A stretch of DNA of 23,027 nt from Burkholderia diffusa (GTDB taxonomy: Bacteria; Pseudomonadota; Gammaproteobacteria; Burkholderiales; Burkholderiaceae): NCBI RefSeq assembly GCF_902499115.1, contig NZ_CABVPN010000049.1:1-23027 (forward strand), in the 5' to 3' direction. Below the pieces are notes generated by a model. That model did no database searches and was not told the DNA's origin. It saw nothing but the letters and a program-made list of their open reading frames with translations. Below are positions 14,746 to 23,027 of the stretch, piece after piece. A program made the translations under genes and the position numbers. Position 1 is the first letter of the stretch; every line of letters begins with the position of its first letter.

Positions 14746-14764
14746 GTTAATGCGAACTATTCTC
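14746..14764 (-). promoter_or_regulatory. Fur box upstream of ftrABCD
   Basis: Read on the minus strand, the 19-mer GAGAATAGTTCGCATTAAC matches the classical Fur box at 12 of 19 positions. Over 17 bp it is identical to the bfd box at 15 positions. It lies 90 bp upstream of the ftrA start. I could not choose a convincing -35/-10 pair. Confidence 0.7.
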
Positions 14765-14883
14765 AATACTTGCGAAGTTTAGCACCGAACCAGCTTCGGA
14801 ACAAACGGGACACCGTGTAAACCCCTGATCCGACAAGGCTTACAGACCCGTTACTGACAGATTTTGGTGACGCTTGGAAAGAT

Positions 14884-16974
<2,091 letters not shown>

Positions 16975-17113
16975 GGAGTGCGGCCGGAGCGAGGGCAAAA
17001 AAACTATTCTAGCGCTTCGCGGCGTTGCGAACCGCTGACGGCTCCTGACGCGCGGCAACCGCCCGAAATCGCAATTCGCCGCGCGATCGCCGCCTCCGGC
17101 AGCGTGAATTCGC

Positions 17114-17119
17114 TACAAT
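17114..17119 (+). promoter_or_regulatory. Probable -10 element of the aminotransferase gene
   Basis: TACAAT lies 105 bp upstream of the ATG at 17225. No recognisable -35 hexamer occurs at the proper spacing, so the assignment is tentative. It implies a leader of about 100 nt. Confidence 0.35.
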
Positions 17120-17224
17120 GTCAGGCTGCTGCGCTTTCCGGCGCCGTGCCTGTTGGCGCGCGGTCCGCTGCGCCTGCCCCGCCGGCTGAAAGCCTGACCC
17201 TCTTTTCACTACTGCCGAATCATC

Positions 17225-18424
17225 ATGTCGCTCTTCTCCGCTGTCCAGCTTGCTCCCCGCGACCCGATCCTGGGCCTGAACGAAGCCTTCAACGCCGATA
17301 CGCGCCCGACCAAGGTCAACCTCGGCGTCGGTGTGTACACGAACGAAGAAGGCAAGATTCCGCTGCTGCGCGCCGTTCGCGAAGCGGAAAAGGTGCGTGT
17401 CGACGCCGGCCTGCCGCGCGGCTACCTGCCGATCGACGGGATTGCCGCGTACGACGCAGCGGTGCAGAAGCTGCTGCTCGGCAACGATTCGCCGCTGATC
17501 GCTGCGGGCCGTGTGGTCACGGCGCAGGCACTGGGCGGCACGGGCGCACTGAAGATCGGTGCCGATTTCCTTCGCACCGTGAACCCGAACGCGAAGGTCG
17601 CAATCAGCGATCCGAGCTGGGAAAACCACCGCGCACTGTTCGAAGCCGCCGGCTTCGAAGTCGTCGCATACCCGTACTACGACGCCGCCACCAACGGCGT
17701 GAACTTCGAAGGCATGCTGTCGGCGCTGAACGGCTATGCGGCGGGCACGATCGTCGTGCTGCACGCGTGCTGCCACAACCCGACCGGCGTCGACCTGACC
17801 GAAGCGCAATGGCAGCAGGTCGTCGACGTCGTCAAGGCGCGCAACCTCGTGCCGTTCCTCGACATGGCCTACCAGGGCTTCGGCGAGAACATCGAGGCCG
17901 ATGCCGCCGCGGTGCGTCTCTTTGCCGCTGCCGACCTGAATGCGTTCGTGTCGTCGTCGTTCTCGAAGTCCTTCTCGCTGTACGGCGAGCGCGTCGGCGC
18001 GCTGTCGATCATCACGTCGAGCAAGGAAGAAGCGACGCGCGTGCTGTCGCAACTGAAGCGCGTGATCCGCACGAACTACTCGAACCCGCCGACCCATGGC
18101 GGCGCCGTCGTCGCCGCCGTGCTCGCGTCGCCTGAACTGCACGCTTCGTGGGTGCAGGAACTCGGCGAAATGCGCGATCGCATCCGCGCGATGCGCAACG
18201 GCCTCGTCGAACGCCTGAAGGCGAGCGGTGTCGATCGCGACTTCAGCTTCATCAACGCGCAGCGCGGGATGTTCTCGTATTCGGGCCTGACCTCGGCGCA
18301 AGTCGATCGCCTGCGCGAAGAGTTCGGCATCTACGCAGTCGGCACCGGCCGGATCTGCGTTGCGGCGCTGAACACGCGCAACCTCGATGCGGTCGCCAAT
18401 GCGGTCGCGGCGGTCCTGAAGTAA
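17225..18424 (+). CDS. tyrB: Aromatic/aspartate aminotransferase (class I, PLP)
   Basis: A 399-residue cytoplasmic PLP enzyme of the aspartate/aromatic aminotransferase family, transferring amino groups between dicarboxylic or aromatic amino acids and 2-oxoglutarate. Active-site residues are Trp132 (DPSWENH), Asn185 (CHNPTG), Asp213 and Tyr216 (DMAYQGFG), the Schiff-base Lys248 (SSSFSKSFSLYGERVG) and Arg256. The N-terminus (LAPRDPILGLNEAFNAD) and the VNLGVGVYTNEEGK segment are typical of the TyrB/AspC subgroup. I cannot distinguish TyrB from AspC specificity by eye. The ATG has no visible Shine-Dalgarno sequence. The gene is divergent from uvrB and ends at a strong terminator. Confidence 0.92.
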   Translation: MSLFSAVQLAPRDPILGLNEAFNADTRPTKVNLGVGVYTNEEGKIPLLRAVREAEKVRVDAGLPRGYLPIDGIAAYDAAVQKLLLGNDSPLIAAGRVVTAQALGGTGALKIGADFLRTVNPNAKVAISDPSWENHRALFEAAGFEVVAYPYYDAATNGVNFEGMLSALNGYAAGTIVVLHACCHNPTGVDLTEAQWQQVVDVVKARNLVPFLDMAYQGFGENIEADAAAVRLFAAADLNAFVSSSFSKSFSLYGERVGALSIITSSKEEATRVLSQLKRVIRTNYSNPPTHGGAVVAAVLASPELHASWVQELGEMRDRIRAMRNGLVERLKASGVDRDFSFINAQRGMFSYSGLTSAQVDRLREEFGIYAVGTGRICVAALNTRNLDAVANAVAAVLK

Positions 18425-18464
18425 GCCGGTGTCAGCGGGCAGCAGCCCGCCCTGCCGAAACAAC

Positions 18465-18492
18465 AAACGCGCTCCCCGGAGCGCGTTTTTTT
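18465..18492 (+). terminator. Rho-independent terminator after tyrB
   Basis: An 11-bp stem pairs AAACGCGCTCC (18465-18475) with GGAGCGCGTTT (18478-18488), and T residues continue to 18492. A small GCGGGC/GCCCGC hairpin lies just upstream at about 18435-18450. The terminator faces the convergent bdhA gene. Confidence 0.88.
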
Positions 18493-18567
18493 CTTGCCGT
18501 TCCACTACCGGCGAATGCTGCCTGCAGCACAAGCGGCGCGCAGCGCGGCCGCCCGTGCCGGAGCTCG

Positions 18568-19356
18568 TTACTGCATGAACCAGCCGTGGCTGACGACGAA
18601 CGACTGGCCCGTGAGCGCGGCGCTCGGGAACGCCGACAGGAACAGCACCGTCTGCGCGACGTCCTGCACCGTCGTGAACACGCCGTCGACCGTGTTGCCG
18701 AGCATCACCTTCTTCACCACTTCCTCTTCGCTGATCCCGAGCTCCTTCGCCTGCTCCGGAATCTGCTTGTCGACCAGCGGTGTGCGCACGAAGCCCGGAC
18801 ACACGACGTGCGAGCGCACGTTGTGCTTCGCGCCTTCCTTCGCCAGCACGCGCGCGAGACCGAGCAGCCCGTGCTTGGCCGTCACGTACGCCGACTTCAG
18901 CGGCGACGCTTCGTGCGAGTGCACCGAGCCCATGTAGATCACCACGCCGCCGCGATCGTCCTTGTACATGTGCTTGAGCGCGGCCTTGGTCGTCAGGAAC
19001 GCGCCGTCGACGTGGATCGCCTGCATCTTCTTCCAATCGGCGAACGAATAGTTTTCGATCGGGTTGACGATCTGGATGCCCGCGTTCGACACGAGGATGT
19101 CGACCGAGCCGAACGTTTCGGCCACCTTGTCGATACCGCTGTTGACCGCTTCCTCGCTGGTCACGTCCATCGCGACGCCGATCGCCTTGCCGCCTGCCTT
19201 GTTGATCTCGTCGGCGACCGCATTTGCGCCGTCCTGGTTCAGGTCGGCGATCGCGACGGCTGCGCCCGCCTTCGCGAGCTCCAGTGCGATTTCCTTGCCG
19301 ATGCCGCTTGCGGCGCCCGTGACGACTGCGGTCTTGCCGGTCAGATCTGCTGCCAT
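18568..19356 (-). CDS. bdhA: 3-hydroxybutyrate dehydrogenase
   Basis: A 262-residue short-chain dehydrogenase that interconverts (R)-3-hydroxybutyrate and acetoacetate with NAD, part of polyhydroxybutyrate turnover in the cytoplasm. It has the Rossmann motif TGAASGIG (13-20), the NAG motif (91-93) and the catalytic Ser144, Tyr157 and Lys161 (SAYVTAKHG). Gln95, His146 and Lys154 are at positions that bind the substrate carboxylate in known 3-hydroxybutyrate dehydrogenases. The protein ends HGWFMQ like family members. AAGGAG upstream of the ATG at 19356 supports the start. It is convergent with tyrB and divergent from the aldo/keto reductase gene. Confidence 0.92.
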   Translation of the reverse strand: MAADLTGKTAVVTGAASGIGKEIALELAKAGAAVAIADLNQDGANAVADEINKAGGKAIGVAMDVTSEEAVNSGIDKVAETFGSVDILVSNAGIQIVNPIENYSFADWKKMQAIHVDGAFLTTKAALKHMYKDDRGGVVIYMGSVHSHEASPLKSAYVTAKHGLLGLARVLAKEGAKHNVRSHVVCPGFVRTPLVDKQIPEQAKELGISEEEVVKKVMLGNTVDGVFTTVQDVAQTVLFLSAFPSAALTGQSFVVSHGWFMQ

Positions 19357-19519
19357 GTCCGTCTCCTTCCGTTATCGGATCGAAAAAGCGCGCCCCGCTG
19401 CAGCCGCTTTCGTCGCGCGGTCCTGCAGATGGGCCAGCCGCTATTGTGCACGATCGGCCCCGCCGTTCGCGCGCAAAACGTCTAAGCTTAAGGTCGGTTT
19501 CGAGTCGCGGGAGACTCCC

Positions 19520-20491
19520 ATGCACTATCGACGGCTAGGCCGCTCCGGCCTTCAGATCAGCGCGCTTTCGCTCGGCTCGTGGGTCACCTACGGCAACCAG
19601 GTCGATCAGCGGGTTGCCCGCGAATGCCTCGCGGCGGCCCGCGATGCTGGCGTCAATTTCTTCGACAACGCCGAAGTCTATGCGGGTGGCAAATCCGAGG
19701 AAATCATGGGCCAGGCGATCAAGTCGCTCGGCTGGCCGCGCATTAGCTACCTCGTGTCCACCAAGTTCTTCTGGGGACTCGCGGAAGCGCCGAACCAGTA
19801 TCACACGCTGAACCGGAAATATCTGCTGAACGCGATCGACCACTCGCTGCGCCGGCTGCAGCTCGACTATGTCGACCTCGTGTACTGCCATCGCCCCGAT
19901 CCGAACACGCCGATCGAGGAGACCGTCTGGGCAATGAGCGACATGATCGTGCGTGGCAAGGCGCTCTACTGGGGCACGTCCGAATGGAGCGCCGACGAGA
20001 TCCGCGCCGCGTACGAAATTGCCGAGCGGCACCATCTGCACAAGCCCGTCGTCGAGCAGCCGCAGTACAACCTGTTCCACCGTACCCGGGTCGAGCAGGA
20101 ATACGCGCGGCTTTATGACGACTACGGCCTCGGCCTGACGACCTGGAGCCCGCTGGCATCGGGGCTGCTCACCGGCAAGTACCGGAACGGCGTACCGCCG
20201 GGTAGCCGCGCGCAATTGCCGGGCTACGACTGGCTCCGTGCGCGGCTGACGGATCCGGCCAGCAACGACGTGGTCGAACGGCTCGGCGCGATCGCGGCCG
20301 AGCTCGACTGCAGCACCGCCCAACTCGCGATCGCATGGATACTTGCGAATCCGCGCGTGAGTTCTGTCATTACGGGCGCCTCGCGAGTCGAGCAGATCGG
20401 CGACAACATGCGCGCGCTCGACGTTGTCGAGAAGCTGACGCCGGAGGTCAAGCAACGTATCGAAGAGGCGGCCGGCGACGCATTCGAGTAA
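19520..20491 (+). CDS. Aldo/keto reductase (potassium channel beta-subunit-like)
   Basis: A 323-residue NADPH-dependent TIM-barrel oxidoreductase. The AKR catalytic tetrad is visible: Asp49 and Tyr54 (FFDNAEVYAGGKSE), Lys82 (VSTKFFWG) and His124 (YCHRPDPNTP). The sequence MHYRRLGRSGLQISALSLGSW and the LTTWSPLASGLLTGKY segment place it with the YghZ and voltage-gated K+ channel beta-subunit group. Substrate is not predictable. The ATG at 19520 follows GGGAG seven bases upstream. The open frame upstream (from 19064) is antisense to bdhA and rejected. The gene is divergent from bdhA, with 163 bp between starts. Confidence 0.92.
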   Translation: MHYRRLGRSGLQISALSLGSWVTYGNQVDQRVARECLAAARDAGVNFFDNAEVYAGGKSEEIMGQAIKSLGWPRISYLVSTKFFWGLAEAPNQYHTLNRKYLLNAIDHSLRRLQLDYVDLVYCHRPDPNTPIEETVWAMSDMIVRGKALYWGTSEWSADEIRAAYEIAERHHLHKPVVEQPQYNLFHRTRVEQEYARLYDDYGLGLTTWSPLASGLLTGKYRNGVPPGSRAQLPGYDWLRARLTDPASNDVVERLGAIAAELDCSTAQLAIAWILANPRVSSVITGASRVEQIGDNMRALDVVEKLTPEVKQRIEEAAGDAFE

Positions 20492-20512
20492 GGCGGCTCA
20501 CGCCCACTCGCG

Positions 20513-20518
20513 TACAAT
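20513..20518 (+). promoter_or_regulatory. Probable -10 element of rlmJ
   Basis: TACAAT lies 22 bp after the aldo/keto reductase stop and 84 bp before the rlmJ ATG. No good -35 was seen. It suggests rlmJ has its own promoter. Confidence 0.4.
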
Positions 20519-20602
20519 ACGCGGCCGCATTGGTGCGAGGCCCAGCGGCCACACGCGATCGTCCGTTTTCATCGATTCATCCTTCGTTTCAGGCAGCCAG
20601 CC

Positions 20603-21448
20603 ATGCTCAGTTATCGTCACGGTTTTCATGCAGGCAACCACGCGGACGTGCTCAAGCACGCCGTCGTCGTCCAGCTGCTGCGCCACCTGAACAAGAAAGA
20701 CAAATCGTACTGGTACATCGACACGCACGCCGGCGCCGGCGTGTATTCGCTGCGCGACGGTTATGCCGCCAAGACGGGGGAATTCGACACCGGGATTGGG
20801 GCGCTATGGAACGAAAAGAACCTGCCCGAGGTGCTCGGTGATTACGTCGACGAGGTGCGCGCGCTGAACGACGACGGCGAGCTGCGCTACTATCCGGGCT
20901 CCCCGTATCTCGCATGGCGATCGATGCGCGAGCAGGACCGGATGCGTCTGTTCGAAATGCACACGACGGAAATCGACGTGCTGCGTCACAACTTCCGCGA
21001 TGCGGGGCGCCGCGCGATGATTTACGCCGGTGACGGCTTCGAGGGCATCAAGGCGCTGCTGCCGCCGCCGCCGCGACGCGCGCTCGTGCTGATCGATCCG
21101 TCCTATGAGGACAAGAAGGACTACGCGCGCACGCTGACTTGCGTAACGGAATGCCTGAAGCGTTTCGCGACCGGCTGTTACGCGATCTGGTATCCGCAGG
21201 TTGCGCGGGTGGAATCGCAGCGTTTTCCGGAACAACTCAAGCGCCTGCAGCCGAACAACTGGCTGCACCTGACGCTGACGGTATCGAATCCGCCGACAGG
21301 CGGCCTGGGCCTTTACGGCAGCGGAATGTTCATCCTGAATCCGCCGTACACACTCGCGCAGAGCATGAACGAAGCGCTGCCCTATCTCGTCGAACGCCTG
21401 GGACAGGACAGCGGCGCCCGATGCCAGATCGAGCACCGCGGGAACTGA
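20603..21448 (+). CDS. rlmJ: 23S rRNA (adenine(2030)-N6)-methyltransferase RlmJ
   Basis: A 281-residue SAM-dependent methyltransferase that modifies 23S rRNA at the position equivalent to E. coli A2030. The N-terminus MLSYRHGFHAGNHADVLKH is the hallmark of the RlmJ (formerly YhiR) family. The SAM site includes YIDTHAGAGVYSL (about 38-50), and the catalytic motif is DPSYE (165-169), where E. coli has DPPYE. The conserved GSGMFILNPPYTL segment is near the C-terminus. The length matches the family. The gene is convergent with the small exported-protein gene, with only 15 bp between stops and no terminator visible between them. Confidence 0.94.
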   Translation: MLSYRHGFHAGNHADVLKHAVVVQLLRHLNKKDKSYWYIDTHAGAGVYSLRDGYAAKTGEFDTGIGALWNEKNLPEVLGDYVDEVRALNDDGELRYYPGSPYLAWRSMREQDRMRLFEMHTTEIDVLRHNFRDAGRRAMIYAGDGFEGIKALLPPPPRRALVLIDPSYEDKKDYARTLTCVTECLKRFATGCYAIWYPQVARVESQRFPEQLKRLQPNNWLHLTLTVSNPPTGGLGLYGSGMFILNPPYTLAQSMNEALPYLVERLGQDSGARCQIEHRGN

Positions 21449-21463
21449 GCGGACGTCGTGCCG

Positions 21464-21799
21464 TTATGGCTGCGGTCTTGGCGTGGGTCTCGGCTGATTG
21501 GCCGGCGACGCGCCCCAGCCCGGCACATTGATATACGGCGCGACAAACAGCGGGATCGATGAAGTCGATCCTTGCCCGGCCGGCGCTCGCATGCCTGCGG
21601 GCTCGACGATTGGCTCTGACGATAGCGGAGCCGTTTGCAACACCAGGCCGCCCTTGCCATCCTGGATCCCATGTTGCGTATCGAGAATCAGCGGCTTGGA
21701 CGACGTCGCCGCACCGGCCGCCAAGCCGTGAGCGAGCACAACAGCCCCCAGAACGAGACGCGCGCGGGAAACGTGACGCACATCGAGACGCAAGCGCAT
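21464..21799 (-). CDS. Small exported hypothetical protein
   Basis: A 111-residue protein with a signal peptide (about 1-30: a basic start MRLRLDVRHVSRAR, hydrophobic LVLGAVVLAHGLAAGAA, Ala-rich cleavage region). The mature part is low in charge and rich in Gly, Pro and Ser, and ends in a Pro/Arg repeat (PRPTPRPQP). GGAAGAG 7-13 bases upstream of the ATG at 21799 supports the start. A longer frame reaching back to 21928 crosses the terminator of the next gene and is rejected. I do not recognise a family and no lipobox is present. It probably acts in the periplasm or envelope, but the function is unknown. Confidence 0.65.
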   Translation of the reverse strand: MRLRLDVRHVSRARLVLGAVVLAHGLAAGAATSSKPLILDTQHGIQDGKGGLVLQTAPLSSEPIVEPAGMRAPAGQGSTSSIPLFVAPYINVPGWGASPANQPRPTPRPQP

Positions 21800-21870
21800 G
21801 GTTGTACTCTTCCGGTTAAAAACAGGCCCATACCATAGCGCCGCGCCGACGATTTCGCCAGATCCAGTGC

Positions 21871-21902
21871 ACAAAAAACAAAGCCCCGTCAACACGGGGC
21901 TT
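21871..21902 (-). terminator. Rho-independent terminator of the DUF3563 gene
   Basis: A perfect 9-bp stem AAGCCCCGT/ACGGGGCTT (21881-21889 with 21894-21902) has a 4-nt loop. On the minus strand it is followed by a T-rich run. It lies 42 bp after the DUF3563 stop. Confidence 0.88.
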
Positions 21903-21943
21903 GCTTTTCGTTCGGTGCCACACGGCACCTGGCGGTAACTCGA

Positions 21944-22090
21944 TTACAGCGAGTAGCCGTTGGTTTCGAGCGAGCGGATGCGGCTCTCGAGCTGGACGAT
22001 GTCCGACGACGTGGCGAGGTATGCCTCACGGCGCTCACGTTCTGCGGATTCGAACCAGTTGCTCAGCTTTTCAACGATGTAGGCGATCAT
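21944..22090 (-). CDS. DUF3563 family small protein
   Basis: A 48-residue protein that I recognise as DUF3563, a small family common in Burkholderia. It starts MIAYIVEKLSNWFESAERERREAYL and continues with a charged helical stretch, LESRIRSLETNG. It looks like an N-terminal amphipathic helix followed by a short coiled-coil helix, with no signal peptide. GGAG six bases before the ATG at 22090 supports the start. It is a one-gene unit with its own consensus promoter (22161-22189) and terminator, which suggests an abundant transcript. The leader contains short inverted repeats (GGGAT/ATCCC). Function is unknown for the family. Confidence 0.85.
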   Translation of the reverse strand: MIAYIVEKLSNWFESAERERREAYLATSSDIVQLESRIRSLETNGYSL

Positions 22091-22160
22091 GATCTTCTCC
22101 AAGGAAGGGGGACCCCTGGCGAATCGAGATTCAGGGATTTCCCGTATAGGGTTATCCCGA

Positions 22161-22189
22161 ATTATAGCGATGCCGCACCAAGATGCCAG
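22161..22189 (-). promoter_or_regulatory. Sigma-70 promoter of the DUF3563 gene
   Basis: On the minus strand, CTGGCA (22189-22184) and a perfect TATAAT (22166-22161) are separated by 17 bp. The leader is about 65 nt. This is the best promoter match in the right half of the window. Confidence 0.7.
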
Positions 22190-22208
22190 TGAAATGCTTG
22201 CATGGACG

Positions 22209-22227
22209 CCATTCCATTTTGGAATGG
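22209..22227. repeat. 19-bp perfect palindrome, candidate operator
   Basis: CCATTCCA (22209-22216) and TGGAATGG (22220-22227) form a perfect inverted repeat with 8-bp arms around TTT. It lies 20 bp upstream of the -35 of the DUF3563 promoter, where an activator would bind, and about 80 bp after the cueR stop. There is no T tract, so it is not a terminator. Confidence 0.6.
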
Positions 22228-22274
22228 ATTGTGAAGCATCCGCTTTAACTCACTGATTTTTATGAATATTGAAT

Positions 22275-22295
22275 CGAGGTCTCTTTTCGACCTCG
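22275..22295 (-). terminator. Weak hairpin after cueR
   Basis: A 7-bp stem CGAGGTC/GACCTCG with a 7-nt loop lies about 11 bp after the cueR stop. On the minus strand the following sequence is AT-rich but lacks a clean T run, so this is at best a weak terminator. Confidence 0.35.
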
Positions 22296-22305
22296 AGGGC
22301 ATGCA

Positions 22306-22710
22306 CTAATCTGGTTCACCAGCCGGTTCGGCCAGGCGCGCCAAGATCGGGCATTCAGGTCGTTCGTCACCATGGCAGTGCGCGGCCAGATCGGCTAGCG
22401 TATTGCGCATGTCGCTCAATTCCGCGATGCGTTTGTCGAGTTCGGCCACGTGTTCGAGGGCAATCGACTTCACTTCGACGCTGGCGCGGGCGCGGTCCTG
22501 CCAGAGCATCAGCAACTTGCGGATATCCTCGACGAGAAAACCGAGCCGCCGTGCCTGACGGATGAAGCGCAGGATGTGGACTTCGTCCGAACCGTAGATC
22601 CGGTATCCGGCGTCGCTCCGCTTGCTCGGTGCAAGAAGACCGACCTGTTCGTAGTACCGGATCATTTTTGCGCTGACGCCGGATTCGCGCGACGCGTCGC
22701 CGATATTCAT
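22306..22710 (-). CDS. cueR: Cu(I)-responsive MerR-family regulator CueR
   Basis: A 134-residue MerR-type activator. The N-terminal winged helix (MNIGDASRESGVSAKMIRYYEQVGLL is its start) is followed by the dimerisation helix and a metal-binding loop. Cys112 and Cys120 (HCHGDERPECPI) and Ser77 (ARASVEVK) occupy exactly the positions that define Cu(I)-sensing CueR in E. coli. Ser at 77 marks monovalent-metal sensors. CueR normally activates copper exporter and oxidase genes. No copA-like target is adjacent, and no typical 19-bp-spacer CueR promoter was found upstream, so its regulon lies elsewhere. The start at 22710 has AGGG just upstream. The 17 residues before it in frame are not family-like. 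Confidence 0.9.
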   Translation of the reverse strand: MNIGDASRESGVSAKMIRYYEQVGLLAPSKRSDAGYRIYGSDEVHILRFIRQARRLGFLVEDIRKLLMLWQDRARASVEVKSIALEHVAELDKRIAELSDMRNTLADLAAHCHGDERPECPILARLAEPAGEPD

Positions 22711-22958
22711 TCCCTGCCCTCTCTCCATCAAGCACTGGTTCGAACATGAACGTCGAGGCAAGCAGCCGTCGACGACACTTCGATCGTATCAAATCGCGAG
22801 ATTTCGTTCCGGCGCGAGCGTGACAACGGAATCGACTGCAATCCGGATAAGTTTATTGGGGTGGGTTGCCGCAGGATCTGCCGGTCCGAGACAGCATGCA
22901 GCTTGCAAGACGGAGACGGCTATCTGCCATCTCGCGTATTTTCGCCGCGCAAATGCAA

Positions 22959-22986
22959 AAACCCCCGCCTTTTCGGGCGGGGGTTT
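22959..22986 (-). terminator. Terminator of the rRNA operon
   Basis: An 11-bp GC-rich stem (22959-22969 with 22976-22986) is followed on the minus strand by a run of T. It lies about 12 bp past the 5S rRNA 3' end. Confidence 0.9.
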
Positions 22987-22998
22987 CTGGCTTAGGGA

Positions 22999-23027
22999 GC
23001 CTGACGATTACCTACTTTCACACGGGA
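22999..23027 (-). rRNA. rrf: 5S rRNA, 3' end (partial)
   Basis: The minus strand reads TCCCGTGTGAAAGTAGGTAA then TCGTCAGGC, the conserved 3' end of beta-proteobacterial 5S rRNA. Only about 29 nt lie in the window, and the rest of the rrn operon is beyond the right edge. The exact 3' end is uncertain by one or two bases. Confidence 0.9.

Noticed and set aside
16975..17113. LexA (SOS) box upstream of uvrB
   Set aside because: No CTGT-N8-ACAG dyad was found by reading both strands of the region.
17009..19525. An 838-codon minus-strand open frame
   Set aside because: It is a shadow of tyrB (antisense) and of bdhA (wrong frame). The real bdhA frame is shorter, with its own Shine-Dalgarno sequence and full SDR motifs.
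22711..22958. CueR-type operator or a copper-exporter gene next to cueR
   Set aside because: No promoter with a 19-bp spacer and a GGAAGGT-like dyad was seen, and the region between cueR and the rRNA operon contains no convincing ORF.

Overview
The window is high-GC proteobacterial chromosome. Gene content and protein sequences fit Burkholderia, most likely the Burkholderia cepacia complex: an ftrABCD-type iron transporter, a Burkholderia-type HemP, a DUF3563 protein, a beta-proteobacterial Bfr, and a 5S rRNA 3' end reading GTCAGGC. No phage, insertion sequence, CRISPR array or integron was seen. Species assignment is from recognition, not from a search.

Layout. Positions 1-3.7 kb: the 5' end of acs (minus), a DMT exporter, a UPF0114 membrane protein and a class I (Fe-S) fumarase. 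Positions 3.8-7.9 kb: bacterioferritin, glutamate racemase, then a Fur-type promoter driving bfd, an apparent 20-codon membrane peptide, tonB, exbB and exbD, closed by a strong terminator. Positions 8.1-10.7 kb: a LysR regulator divergent from a pirin, then an SRPBCC protein. Positions 10.8-14.8 kb: a second Fur-type promoter with hemP and a structured 3' UTR that looks like a small RNA, meeting convergently the ftrABCD operon (minus), which has its own Fur-type box. Positions 14.9-21.8 kb are mostly housekeeping: uvrB, an aromatic/aspartate aminotransferase, 3-hydroxybutyrate dehydrogenase, an aldo/keto reductase, rlmJ and a small exported protein. Positions 21.9-23.0 kb: a DUF3563 protein behind a clear promoter and a 19-bp palindrome, cueR, and the terminator plus 3' end of a 5S rRNA gene from an rrn operon on the minus strand.

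How it works together. About half the window is an iron-homeostasis hub. Bfr stores iron and Bfd is the ferredoxin that reduces Bfr iron for release. TonB-ExbB-ExbD energise outer-membrane siderophore and heme receptors. HemP is tied to heme uptake, and FtrABCD imports iron without a siderophore. Three promoters carry hand-alignable copies of one motif (G-R-K-AATA-R-TT-NN-CATT), a local Fur box. The hemP 3' UTR contains stable hairpins and a C-rich loop, and it fits the position I remember for the low-iron sRNA BrrF of B. cenocepacia. The fumarase gene in this window has leader segments complementary to that loop.

Best leads for follow-up: the 20-aa membrane peptide between bfd and tonB; the hemP 3' UTR RNA and its possible pairing with the fumarase mRNA; the missing ferroxidase ligand in Bfr (Thr at position 127); and the 19-bp palindrome upstream of the DUF3563 gene.
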